Assembly: GCF_004135285.1 (NCBI RefSeq)
Contig: NZ_CP035494.1
Span: forward strand, 868,001-932,000
Direction of reading: 5' to 3'
DNA from: Microbacterium protaetiae
GTDB taxonomy: Bacteria; Actinomycetota; Actinomycetes; Actinomycetales; Microbacteriaceae
DNA: 64,000 nucleotides
The translations under genes were made by a program, and so were the position numbers. The notes below the pieces were generated by a model. That model ran no database searches, had not been told where the DNA came from, and saw nothing but the letters and a program-made list of their open reading frames with translations. This document shows, piece by piece, positions 6,948 through 15,107 of the stretch. Position 1 is the stretch's first letter. Every line of letters starts with the position of its first letter.

Positions 6948-9377
6948 ATGGTGACGTCGATCGACACCGCCACCTGCGCCGCACCGACGCCCGCCCGGGT
7001 GCTCGATGCCGCCGCCTCCGGCGCCCGCATCGACCTCGACGAGGCCGAAGCCCTGTTGCGCGCCGACGGCGCCGACTTCGAGCGACTGCTCGAGGTCGCG
7101 GCATCCCTGCGCGACGAAGGGCTGGCGCAGGCGGGCCGCCCCGGCGTGATCACGTATTCGCGCAAGGCGTTCCTGCCCTTGACCACGCTGTGCCGTGACC
7201 GCTGCCACTACTGCGTGTTCGTGGACACACCGGGCCAGCTCGCCAAGCTGCACAAGCCGATGTACATGTCGGCCGAGCAGGTGCTCACCGTCGCCCGGCA
7301 CGCCCAGGCGCTCGGCTGCAAAGAGGCGCTGCTGACCCTCGGCGACCGACCCGAAGACCGCTGGCCGGCCGCCCGCACCTGGCTCGACGAGCATGGCTAC
7401 TCCTCGACGCTCGACTACGTCGCCGTCATGGCACGGCTGATCACCGCCGAGACCGGCATGCTCGCGCACGCGAACCCCGGGGTCATGAGCCGCGCCGAGC
7501 TCGACGCCCTGCGGCCGGTGGCCCCATCGATGGGGATGATGCTAGAGACGACGTCGCGGCGGCTGTACGAAGAGCCCGGACAGGTGCACTACGGCTCCCC
7601 CGACAAAGACCCTGCCCTGCGACTGCGGGTCATCGACGATGCCGGCGCCGCTCGTGTGCCGTTCACCACCGGCATCCTCGTGGGCATCGGCGAGAGCCTG
7701 CACGATAGAGCCGAATCGCTGATCGCCCTCCGCGATGCGCACGAGCGGCACGGACACGTGCAAGAGGTCATCGTGCAGAACTTCCGCGCGAAGCCGGGCA
7801 CGGCGATGCGCGACGCTCCCGATGCCGAACTGCACGAGTACCTGGCCACCATCGCCGTCGCCCGGGTGGTGATGGGGCCGCGCATGCGCATTCAGGTTCC
7901 CCCGAACCTGACCGACTCCGCCGAACTCGAGCTGCTCGTGCGGGCGGGCGTCGACGACTGGGGCGGCGTCTCGCCGCTGACCGCCGACCACGTGAACCCC
8001 GAGCGCCCGTGGCCGCAGATCGACCAGCTCGCCGCGCACACCGCGGCGGCGGGATTCACGCTTCGTGAGCGGCTCACCGCGCATCCCGAGTATGTGCGGG
8101 ATGCCGCGACCTGGATCGATCCGGCCCTGCGCGAGCCGGTCGCCGCTCTGGCCGACCCGCAGACAGGGTTGGCGCGCGCCGGTTTCGCCCCTTCAGAGAT
8201 GGCGGCCGCCCGGCGCCGCGTTCAAAACTCAGCCGATTCGCGCGAAACCAGCACAACGGGGCCCGTTTCCGAACGGATCGGCGCCGATCGGCTGAGTTCT
8301 GAACGGCGGTCGGCCGTCGGCGGGCGTGTCGACTCGCTCCGCTCGCTCAACGACCGGGCTGCCTCTGACCCGCTCTCCCTCGACGACGGAGACTGGGAGC
8401 ACCTGCTGCTCGCGACCGGCGCCGACCTCGACGCTCTTGCCCAGGCCGCCGACGATGTGCGCCGCTACACCGTCGGCGAGGCCGTCAGCATCGTGGTCAA
8501 CCGCAACCTGACCACGACCGGGTTCCGCGCGATGCGCGTCGCCGATCCGGCGACGTTCACGCTCGACGACGTCGCCGCCATCGCCGCCGACGCGCAGAAC
8601 CTCGGGGCGACCGAGCTGTGCATCCAGGGGCGGGTGCCGGATGCCGCAGACCCGGCCGTGTACCTCGATGTCGTGCGTGCCGCGAAGGCCGCAGCGCCCG
8701 GGCTGCACCTGCACGCGTATCGTCCGCAGGACGTGTGGGACTTCGCCGAGCGCTCCGCACTGACCCTCCACGACGCCCTGCATGCGCTGCGCGAGGCCGG
8801 TGTGGGCACGGTTCCCGGCACCGGTGTCAAGGTGCTCTCCGAGCGGGTCCGTACCCTGGTCGCGCCCGGCGACCTGGACATCGACCGGTGGATCCAGGGC
8901 ATCACCGCGGCACACCGCGCCGGCCTGCGCTCGACGAGCGTGCTGTTCTACGGGCACGTCGAGACCGCCGCCGAGCGCATCGCGCACCTGCGCACGCTGC
9001 GCGCGATCCAAGACGAGACCGGCGGGTTCACCGAGTTCGTCCCGATCCCGCTTCCCGGCGGTGACGTGCCACTGGTCACGGGCCGTTCGCCCCTCGACGA
9101 GCACCGCGCCATGGTCGCCGCCTCACGCTTGATGCTGAACGGCAGCATCCGGCACATTCAGATCCCCTGGACCCGCATGGACCGCGCCACCGTCGCGGCT
9201 CTGCTGCAGTCGGGAGGCGACGACCTGGGCGGCACACTGCTCGACGGGCGAGTGCGCCCCCAGGCCGGCATCGAGCACGGGCACGAGTTGCCGTTGACCG
9301 ATGCGGCGGCCCTGGCCGCGCACCTGTTCCGGCCGTTGCGGCAGCGGGCGACCGACTACACGGAGGCGGGTCGTTGA
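6948..9377 (+). CDS. fbiC: FbiC / CofGH, 7,8-didemethyl-8-hydroxy-5-deazariboflavin (FO) synthase, with a degenerate CofH half
   Basis: 809 residues. FO synthase makes the deazaflavin core of coenzyme F420 from tyrosine and a ribityl-diaminouracil using two radical-SAM halves. The CofG half (about residues 50-410) is canonical: Cys82, Cys86 and Cys89 form CRDRCHYC, followed by GCKEALLTLGDRPEDRW, PSMGMMLETTSRRL and GVDDWGGVSPLT. The CofH half (about 480-805) keeps NRNL, ATELCIQG, VPGTGVKVL, FYGHVET, GGFTEFVP and DDLGGT. However, the stretch after NRN that should carry the cluster-binding CxxxCxxC is about nine residues short and has no cysteine (LTTTGFRAMRV, residues ~521-531). The ~50-residue linker is encoded by REP-like DNA. 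It heads the F420 operon. Confidence 0.9.
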   Translation: MVTSIDTATCAAPTPARVLDAAASGARIDLDEAEALLRADGADFERLLEVAASLRDEGLAQAGRPGVITYSRKAFLPLTTLCRDRCHYCVFVDTPGQLAKLHKPMYMSAEQVLTVARHAQALGCKEALLTLGDRPEDRWPAARTWLDEHGYSSTLDYVAVMARLITAETGMLAHANPGVMSRAELDALRPVAPSMGMMLETTSRRLYEEPGQVHYGSPDKDPALRLRVIDDAGAARVPFTTGILVGIGESLHDRAESLIALRDAHERHGHVQEVIVQNFRAKPGTAMRDAPDAELHEYLATIAVARVVMGPRMRIQVPPNLTDSAELELLVRAGVDDWGGVSPLTADHVNPERPWPQIDQLAAHTAAAGFTLRERLTAHPEYVRDAATWIDPALREPVAALADPQTGLARAGFAPSEMAAARRRVQNSADSRETSTTGPVSERIGADRLSSERRSAVGGRVDSLRSLNDRAASDPLSLDDGDWEHLLLATGADLDALAQAADDVRRYTVGEAVSIVVNRNLTTTGFRAMRVADPATFTLDDVAAIAADAQNLGATELCIQGRVPDAADPAVYLDVVRAAKAAAPGLHLHAYRPQDVWDFAERSALTLHDALHALREAGVGTVPGTGVKVLSERVRTLVAPGDLDIDRWIQGITAAHRAGLRSTSVLFYGHVETAAERIAHLRTLRAIQDETGGFTEFVPIPLPGGDVPLVTGRSPLDEHRAMVAASRLMLNGSIRHIQIPWTRMDRATVAALLQSGGDDLGGTLLDGRVRPQAGIEHGHELPLTDAAALAAHLFRPLRQRATDYTEAGR
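8220..8304. repeat. REP-like palindrome inside fbiC (linker region)
   Basis: The left arm GTTCAAAACTCAGCCGAT (8220-8237) pairs with the right arm ATCGGCTGAGTTCTGAAC (8287-8304), with one mismatch across 18 positions. The same arm sequence bounds the intergenic element at 47429-47514. Here the element is read in frame as part of the linker between the CofG and CofH halves. Confidence 0.75.
8328..8354. repeat. GACTCGCTNCGCTCGCTCAACGA repeat inside fbiC
   Basis: A copy of the short dispersed repeat that also occurs at 9371-9396 (reverse orientation) and twice at 55658-55732. The others lie at gene ends or between genes; this one follows the palindrome in the fbiC linker and is translated as RVDSLRSLND. 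Confidence 0.65.
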
Positions 9378-9396
9378 GCGAGCGCAGCGAGTCGAC
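9371..9396. repeat. Dispersed repeat spanning the fbiC stop and monooxygenase start
   Basis: TCGTTGAGCGAGCGCAGCGA and the bases after it are the reverse complement of the 8328-8354 repeat. It contains both the TGA of fbiC and the TTG start of the next gene, so the first codons of the monooxygenase (LSERSES) are repeat-derived. Confidence 0.6.
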
Positions 9397-10855
9397 ACCG
9401 CTGCCGGAACGCGCTGACGTCGTCATCGTCGGTGCGGGATTCGCGGGACTTGCCGCGGCCATGGCGCTGCGCGAGGCGGGCATCGACGATGTCGTCGTGA
9501 TCGAGCGTGCGGCCTCGGTCGGCGGCACGTGGCGCGACAACACCTACCCGGGCGTGGCGTGCGATGTGCCCAGCCACCTGTACGAGTTCGCGAATCATCC
9601 CCACCCCGACTGGTCGGGTGTGTTCGCGCGCGGCGACGAGATTCGCACCTACCTCGAGAACGTGGCCGCCGTCGAACGCATCGCCCCCCTGCTGAACACG
9701 CCGATGCTCGATGCCGCCTGGGAGGACGGCACCTGGCGAGTGCGCACCGGCGGGTCGCACCCCGGCGTGCTGGCGGCATCCACTCTTCTGCTGGCCTGCG
9801 GGCGACTCACCGAGCCGAAGATCCCCGAGGTGCCCGGCCTCGAATCGTTCCCCGGCCCCATCTTCCACTCGGCGCGGTGGGACCACGACGCCGATCTGCG
9901 CGGTGCGCGCGTGGCCGTCATCGGCACCGGTGCGACGGCGGTGCAGCTCGTCCCCGAGCTGGCGAAGGTCGCCGAGGTGACCCTGTTCCAGCGCACCCCG
10001 GCGTGGATAGTGCCGCGCGACGACCGGCCGTATTCGCCCGCCGAGCGGGCCGCCTTCGCGACCGATCCCGCCCTGTTGGCGCGGCTGCGCGACGAGCTGT
10101 ACCTCGAGGGCGAGGCGCGGTTCGCGTCACGTTCGGGGGATCGGGATGCCGCATCCGCGGCTCGTGCCGCAGCCCTCGATCACCTCGCCGCACAGGTGCC
10201 CGACCGTGCGCTGCGCCGGGCACTCACGCCCGACTACGCGTTCGGCTGCAAGCGGGTGCTGCTCTCCGACGCCTTCTACCCGGCCCTGGCATCGGGCGCC
10301 GTGCGGCTCGAGGCCAGTGCCCTCGCCGCCGTGCACGCATCGACGCTCGTGGCCGCCGGCGGCGCCCGGCATGAGGCCGACGCCGTCGTGCTGGCCACCG
10401 GATTCGAGTCGACCGAACAGCCGTACGCACAGCTCGTGCGCGGCGAGACCGGCACCCTCGCCGATCACTGGTCACGAGGGATGACCTCTTTCGGCTCGAC
10501 CGTCGTGGCCGGGTTCCCGAATATGTTCGTGCTCGATGGACCCAATGCCTCGCTCGGCCACAACTCGTCGGTGCTCATGATCGAGGCGCAGGCGGCCTAC
10601 GCCGCGCGCACGCTCGCGCGCCACGCCGGAGTGCGCCGGGTCGACCCCGCGGCCGAGGCCGCCTACAGCGCCGAGATCGACGCGGCAGCGGCATCCACCC
10701 CCTGGATCGCCGGGGGATGCCGCAACTGGTACGTCGACGAGCGGTCGGGCCGGCTCACCCTGCTCTGGCCGGGCACGGTCGACGCGTTCCGCGCGAAGCT
10801 TGACACCGACGGCGGCGAGTTTCTGCCCGTCACGATCGAAAGAGGTGCACGATGA
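9374..10855 (+). CDS. Flavin-containing monooxygenase, Baeyer-Villiger type
   Basis: 493 residues from a TTG that overlaps the fbiC stop; no ATG or GTG precedes the FAD motif. An N-terminal Rossmann motif GAGFAG binds FAD, and a second (GTGATA, about residue 185) binds NADPH. The sequence FPGPIFHSARWD matches the Baeyer-Villiger fingerprint FxGxxxHxxxW. Length and order agree with class B monooxygenases (cyclohexanone or phenylacetone type). It sits between F420 genes, but the family uses FAD/NADPH, so a direct F420 role is not implied. The fgd start codon overlaps its stop (ATGA). Confidence 0.88.
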   Translation: MSERSESTPLPERADVVIVGAGFAGLAAAMALREAGIDDVVVIERAASVGGTWRDNTYPGVACDVPSHLYEFANHPHPDWSGVFARGDEIRTYLENVAAVERIAPLLNTPMLDAAWEDGTWRVRTGGSHPGVLAASTLLLACGRLTEPKIPEVPGLESFPGPIFHSARWDHDADLRGARVAVIGTGATAVQLVPELAKVAEVTLFQRTPAWIVPRDDRPYSPAERAAFATDPALLARLRDELYLEGEARFASRSGDRDAASAARAAALDHLAAQVPDRALRRALTPDYAFGCKRVLLSDAFYPALASGAVRLEASALAAVHASTLVAAGGARHEADAVVLATGFESTEQPYAQLVRGETGTLADHWSRGMTSFGSTVVAGFPNMFVLDGPNASLGHNSSVLMIEAQAAYAARTLARHAGVRRVDPAAEAAYSAEIDAAAASTPWIAGGCRNWYVDERSGRLTLLWPGTVDAFRAKLDTDGGEFLPVTIERGAR

Positions 10856-11859
10856 CGCTGCGGTTCGGTTACAAGGCCTCGAGCGAGCAGTTCGGACCGA
10901 ACGAGCTGCTGCGGTTCGGCGTGCTCGCCGAAGAGATGGGGTTCGACTCCGTCTTTCTCTCCGACCACTTTCAGCCGTGGATGCACGAGGGCGGGCACGC
11001 GCCGGCGGCGCTGCCGTGGCTGGGCGCACTGGGCGCGCAGACGCAGCGGGTTCTGATCGGGACCTCGGTGCTCACCCCGACGTTCCGCTACCACCCCGCG
11101 GTGATAGCGCAGGCCTTCGCGACGCTCGGGGTGATGTTCCCCGAGCGGGTGATCCTGGGCGTGGGCACCGGCGAAGCCCTCAACGAGGTGACGCTGGGTT
11201 TGGACTGGCCCGACTCGCCCGAGCGCTTCCAGCGACTGAAGGAGTCGATAGCGCTCATCCGCGAGCTGTGGCGCGGCGAGCGCGTGACCTACGACGGAAA
11301 GTTCTGGCACGTGCAGGATGCCACGATCTACGACCGTCCCGAGCACGAGGTGCCGATCTACATCGGTGCGTCGGGGCCTGCGGCGACGCGGCTGGCCGGC
11401 CGCATCGCCGACGGCTACATCACCACCAGCGGCAAAGACCCGGCCCTGTACACCGACACGCTGCTGCCGGCGCTTGACGAGGGCCTGGGCAAGGCCGGGC
11501 GGGCCGCGGGCGAGGTCGACACGCTCATGGAGGTGAAGGTCTCATACCACCCCGACCGGCAGACGGCACTGGAGAAGACCCGGTTCTGGGCGCCGCTGGC
11601 GCTGACCCCCGAAGAGAAGCGCGACGTGCACGACCCTATCGAGATGCAGCGGCGTGCGGCCGAGCTGCCGATCGAGCGTGTGGCATCCCGGTTCATCGTC
11701 TCGACCGACCCCGACGAGCACGTCGCGCAGATCAGCAAGTACATCGACCTCGGGTTCCGCCACTTGGTCTTCCACGACCCCGGATTCGATCAAGCGGAGT
11801 TCCTGCGCATGTACGGCGCCGAGATCCTGCCGCGGCTGCGCGCGAAATACGGCGCGTGA
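10852..11859 (+). CDS. fgd: F420-dependent glucose-6-phosphate dehydrogenase
   Basis: 335 residues, a luciferase-like TIM barrel. It oxidises glucose-6-phosphate to 6-phosphogluconolactone while reducing F420. The match to the mycobacterial enzyme is close throughout. Asp38-His39 and Trp43 (SDHFQPW), Glu108 (GTGEALNE), Lys195 (TSGKD), Lys256 (PEEKRD) and Arg280 (ASRFIV) correspond to the mycobacterial catalytic His40/Trp44/Glu109 and phosphate-binding Lys198/Lys259/Arg283. It overlaps both neighbours by four bases in the F420 operon and would supply F420H2 to reductases elsewhere. Confidence 0.93.
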   Translation: MTLRFGYKASSEQFGPNELLRFGVLAEEMGFDSVFLSDHFQPWMHEGGHAPAALPWLGALGAQTQRVLIGTSVLTPTFRYHPAVIAQAFATLGVMFPERVILGVGTGEALNEVTLGLDWPDSPERFQRLKESIALIRELWRGERVTYDGKFWHVQDATIYDRPEHEVPIYIGASGPAATRLAGRIADGYITTSGKDPALYTDTLLPALDEGLGKAGRAAGEVDTLMEVKVSYHPDRQTALEKTRFWAPLALTPEEKRDVHDPIEMQRRAAELPIERVASRFIVSTDPDEHVAQISKYIDLGFRHLVFHDPGFDQAEFLRMYGAEILPRLRAKYGA

Positions 11860-12626
11860 GCGAACCGGCTCGCGGACAGGGCGTGCAACAACTCAGTCTG
11901 CGCGACGCGTCTGGCGCGTCTGGCCCGCGGAATCCCGCGGATTCCGCCGAACCGCGATTTTCTCAGACTGAGTTGTTACACGGGTGGACGGTCGTCATCC
12001 CGGTCAAACCCACCGCACTCGGCAAGTCGCGGCTGGTCGGATCCGGCGATCGCGCTGCGCTGGCCCGCGCCATAGCGCTCGACACGATCGAGGCCGCGCG
12101 GCGCGTGTGCCCTGTCGTCGTGGTGACGGCCGATGCCGAGGTCGCCGCCGCCGCACGCGAGCTCGGGGCGAGCGTGGTCGGCGAGGGCGAACCGGCAGGG
12201 CTCAACGCCGCCATCGCACGCGGGGTGGATGCCGCACGCTCGGGCCACCGCGCGGCCATGCTGGGCGATCTGCCCGCGCTGCGCTCGACAGATCTGGCCG
12301 CGGCGCTGCGGGATGCGGCTTCCCTCGACCGCGCCGTGGTGCCCGATGCCGAGGGCACCGGCTCGACTCTGGTCACCGCGCGCGCAGGCATGGCGTGGGC
12401 GTCGGCGTTCGGCGCCGACTCGCTCGCCCGGCACATCGCGCTGGGCTGCACGGCGCTGGATGCCGCCGCCTCACTGCGCCGCGACGTCGACACGGTCGAG
12501 CAGCTCGCTGCGGCTGCCACCCTGGGACTGGGTCCCCGCACGAGCACGCTGCAGCCAACATCGCACAATGACACCGTGGCGATTACGCTGGAAGAACTGT
12601 CCGATACGAGGAGGAAGCGCGGATGA
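11856..12626 (+). CDS. cofC: CofC/FbiD, phospholactate or phosphoenolpyruvate guanylyltransferase
   Basis: 256 residues from a GTG overlapping the fgd stop. The nucleotidyltransferase core starts at residue ~43 (WTVVIPVKPTALGKSRL) and contains VVVVTADAEV, GLNAAIARG, MLGDLPALR and VVPDAEGTGSTLV, all typical of CofC. It activates the three-carbon acid that CofD joins to FO. The first ~40 residues come from a palindromic repeat (11884-11980) and are not part of the family; a TTG near 11972 just before the core is an alternative start. The WXG100 gene overlaps the stop. Confidence 0.88.
   Translation: MSEPARGQGVQQLSLRDASGASGPRNPADSAEPRFSQTELLHGWTVVIPVKPTALGKSRLVGSGDRAALARAIALDTIEAARRVCPVVVVTADAEVAAAARELGASVVGEGEPAGLNAAIARGVDAARSGHRAAMLGDLPALRSTDLAAALRDAASLDRAVVPDAEGTGSTLVTARAGMAWASAFGADSLARHIALGCTALDAAASLRRDVDTVEQLAAAATLGLGPRTSTLQPTSHNDTVAITLEELSDTRRKRG
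11884..11980. repeat. REP-like palindrome at the 5' end of cofC
   Basis: TGCAACAACTCAGTCTG (11884-11900) pairs with CAGACTGAGTTGTTACA (11964-11980) with one mismatch. The arms share the AACTCAG core with the elements at 8220 and 47429. The element covers the coding start of cofC. Confidence 0.7.
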
Positions 12627-12910
12627 GCGACCGGATCACGATCGACTTTCCCCGGGTTGTCGAGGCGGTTCGCCAGTTGCAGACTGCAGCCGACAGCATC
12701 CAGAGCATCCTCGAGACGCTGGATGGCGAACTGAGCACGCTCGAGACGCAGTGGACCGGTGAGGCGTTCGAGGCCTATCGGCGAATGCGCCGAGACTGGT
12801 TCGTGCACATGGGCGCGCTGCAGGCGAAGCTCGACTCGTATTCCCAGGTGCTCGACACTTCGGGCAAGGCGATGCAGAAGACGGAATCGAACCTCGCGAA
12901 AGCCCTCTGA
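12623..12910 (+). CDS. WXG100-family (ESAT-6-like) T7SS protein
   Basis: 95 residues, all helical, with the central turn W44-T45-G46 (ETQWTGEAF) at the expected midpoint of a helical hairpin. These are secreted, usually as dimers, by type VII secretion systems. The C-terminal YxxxD/E signal is not evident in the expected place. The start codon overlaps the cofC stop (ATGA) and the next gene overlaps its stop (TGATG), so it is embedded in the F420 operon. Confidence 0.85.
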   Translation: MSDRITIDFPRVVEAVRQLQTAADSIQSILETLDGELSTLETQWTGEAFEAYRRMRRDWFVHMGALQAKLDSYSQVLDTSGKAMQKTESNLAKAL

Positions 12911-13860
12911 TGTTCGGACGCAAGAGCAAGAAGGCAGCCGAGGCACGACGTGCCGCCTCCGCCGAGGTCGCCTCCCGCGGGTGGCAATGGCACGACGCCG
13001 CACCCGCGCCCGCACAGGAGATCTGCGAAGCCGTGCTGCGCCGCGGCCGGGGCCCCATCTGGCCGATCGGCATGAGCGAGGTCGTGGACGGCACCGTCTC
13101 AGGTCGTCCGTTCACCGGCGGGCATCTCGTCGGCTATGACTACCGCACAGGCAACGGTGGCAACGCGTTCGGTGATCGCGCGTCGGTGAACGTGGTCTGG
13201 ATGCCGCTGCCGGCCTCGCTGCCCGAACTGCGCATCGTCGACGACGGTGTGCGTTCGGACGACGGGGTTCGCCTTCCGCCGCTGCATCGGCCCGCGGGGG
13301 TGAGTGCCCGGTGGTCGTTCGAGGGTTTCATCCCCGGTTTCGCCGAAGAGGTGCTCACGCCCGCCTTCATCGCGGTGCTTGAGGGCGCACCCGCCTCGTG
13401 CACCATCGTGATCCGCGCCGGTGTCATCCTCTGCTACGGCGATCCCGTCGGCGATGCGGCCGGCATCTCGTCGCGCGCGACGCTGCTCTCCGCGCTGATC
13501 GATCAGGTTCCCGCACCGTGCTGGGGGCGCGCAGACGCGCTGATCGCGGGCACGGGTGTCTCGCCCGTGAACGCCCCCGACGGGGCATCCCTCGTTCTCA
13601 CCGAGCGTCTCGTCACACGCGATTGGAAGGGCTACGGCCTCGCGAAGGTCGCATGGCAGCAAGCCCCCGAGGCTGCATGGATGGTCTCATTGTCGAATCG
13701 CGAGTCGCAGGACGTGTGGCGTTTTCCCGCATCCGCGAGCTCGCCGCCCTCAGGAGGGTTGCACGTCTCGGGAGCCGACATTCAGCTGTCCGCCCCAGCG
13801 GATCTGGGGATCCCCACTGTCGCCTCGACGCTGGCCGGAGGCAAGCCGCCGGCCAGCTGA
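12910..13860 (+). CDS. Unknown protein coupled to the WXG100 gene
   Basis: 316 residues with a basic start (MFGRKSKKAAEARRAA), no signal peptide and no clear membrane segment. Recognisable features are only general: a Gly/Trp-rich alpha/beta body, then a Ser/Pro-rich C-terminus. No family recognised. Its ATG overlaps the WXG100 stop, so a role as chaperone or partner in T7SS is possible from context only. It is convergent with the YbaB-like gene 13 bp away. Confidence 0.7.
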   Translation: MFGRKSKKAAEARRAASAEVASRGWQWHDAAPAPAQEICEAVLRRGRGPIWPIGMSEVVDGTVSGRPFTGGHLVGYDYRTGNGGNAFGDRASVNVVWMPLPASLPELRIVDDGVRSDDGVRLPPLHRPAGVSARWSFEGFIPGFAEEVLTPAFIAVLEGAPASCTIVIRAGVILCYGDPVGDAAGISSRATLLSALIDQVPAPCWGRADALIAGTGVSPVNAPDGASLVLTERLVTRDWKGYGLAKVAWQQAPEAAWMVSLSNRESQDVWRFPASASSPPSGGLHVSGADIQLSAPADLGIPTVASTLAGGKPPAS

Positions 13861-13873
13861 CGGCCGGCGGCGT

Positions 13874-14239
13874 TCAGCTCGACGAGGTGTCGTCGTCGGC
13901 GCGCAGGGAGGCGAGCGGCCCCGCGAGTCCGCGTCGGAGTTCGGCGAGGGTCTGGGTTCCCACCTCGCCCGCCTGCGCATCGACGACCGTCTCGGTGAGG
14001 TTCTGCTCCAGTTCGACGAGCGCGCTGCGCAGGGTGTCCATGATCATGCGCGACACGGCGGTCGGCCCGAGAGCGACCACGCGGGGCGAGAGCTCGAGGC
14101 CTTCGAGCAGGCCGCCCGGCGACACCTGCACACGCACGCCGCCGTCGGGTGAGCGCCCCACGACCCCGGACGCCTGGATGGCTTCGTGCATGCGCTGAAT
14201 GCGCACGAGCTGTTCTTCGGCGTCACTGATCTCACTCAT
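13874..14239 (-). CDS. YbaB/EbfC-like protein of a T7SS-associated cluster
   Basis: 121 residues: an N-terminal helix (AEEQLVRIQRMHEAIQASG), a central beta section (DGGVRVQVSPGGLLEGLELSP) and a long C-terminal helix, the YbaB/EbfC arrangement. Such proteins are common beside actinobacterial WXG100/EspC genes and may bind DNA or act as cytoplasmic partners. The start overlaps the end of the upstream gene by eight bases; it is the last gene of a four-gene minus-strand operon (15843 to 13874). Confidence 0.7.
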   Translation of the reverse strand: MSEISDAEEQLVRIQRMHEAIQASGVVGRSPDGGVRVQVSPGGLLEGLELSPRVVALGPTAVSRMIMDTLRSALVELEQNLTETVVDAQAGEVGTQTLAELRRGLAGPLASLRADDDTSSS

Positions 14240-15107
14240 CGGCCCAGTTGTCCTTGTAGCTGCTGGTTCCTGCCTGCACGATGCCCACGAGGTTCACAGC
14301 GTTGACATCGAAGCTCCTCGAGACGACGGCCACCTCGCCGAGAGATTCGGCCACGACGGTGACGCGCCCTTCGAAGAGCTTGTGGAACTGCGTGAGCCGG
14401 GCCACCACGTCGTTGACCCTCTTCATGGCCGCCTCGACCTTCTCGACCCACCGCATCACCTGCGGCACGCGTTGAGCGATGCGCGATGCCATCTGTCCCG
14501 CGATGAACGGGATGCCCAATCCCAGGGTGGCCAGCGCCTCGGCGACCGCCTGGATGATCTGCCCGACGAGGTCGGCGATGATGCCCTTGACGATCTCGTA
14601 GACGACCTCGACGATGGTTGCGGCCACCCGCAGTCCCATCGCCACGCCGTGGCTCGCGGTGCCGATCGTTGCGATGACCTGTTCGAGGCGCTGCGCCGTC
14701 AATCCGTACGATCTGGCTGCGTCACCGATCCAGTCCGGCAGCAGCTGCATGACCGACGAACGGTGGTCCTGGGCGATCTCGTTGAGGGCTTCCGCGAGGT
14801 TGTCCCAGGTCTCCGACAGCGCCCGCACCATCTCGGGACTGCCGGTCAGCGACTCCAAGGCGCGGTGCAGCGGCCCGATGTGGTCCATCAGGAACGACGC
14901 GCAAGAACTGGCCAGGGTCGCGATCGGGTTCGCGATGACGCTGACAACGTCCAGAGCACTGCCGGCGACGTCGATGATGCCCGAACCGATATTTCCGCTG
15001 CCGAAGTCCTCGGCAGCGGATGCGATGTTGCCCGCCACCGGCGTGGCATCCAACAGTGCCTGCCCCGATACCCCTTCGTAGCTCGGCGCGACGACCAGAT
15101 CACTCAT
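14232..15107 (-). CDS. Putative T7SS-secreted helical protein
   Basis: 291 residues from the ATG at 15107, preceded by GGAGG; it overlaps the stop of the EspC-like gene (ATGA). It is mostly helical, with a small-residue N-terminus (SGNIGSGIIDVAG) and a hydrophobic helix-rich centre (MGLRVAATIVEVVYEIVKG). It has no Sec signal. The length, helical make-up and neighbours suggest a PPE/LXG-like T7SS substrate. The family is not firmly recognised. The frame is open further upstream, but those codons overlap genes in other frames. Confidence 0.65.
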   Translation of the reverse strand: MSDLVVAPSYEGVSGQALLDATPVAGNIASAAEDFGSGNIGSGIIDVAGSALDVVSVIANPIATLASSCASFLMDHIGPLHRALESLTGSPEMVRALSETWDNLAEALNEIAQDHRSSVMQLLPDWIGDAARSYGLTAQRLEQVIATIGTASHGVAMGLRVAATIVEVVYEIVKGIIADLVGQIIQAVAEALATLGLGIPFIAGQMASRIAQRVPQVMRWVEKVEAAMKRVNDVVARLTQFHKLFEGRVTVVAESLGEVAVVSRSFDVNAVNLVGIVQAGTSSYKDNWADE

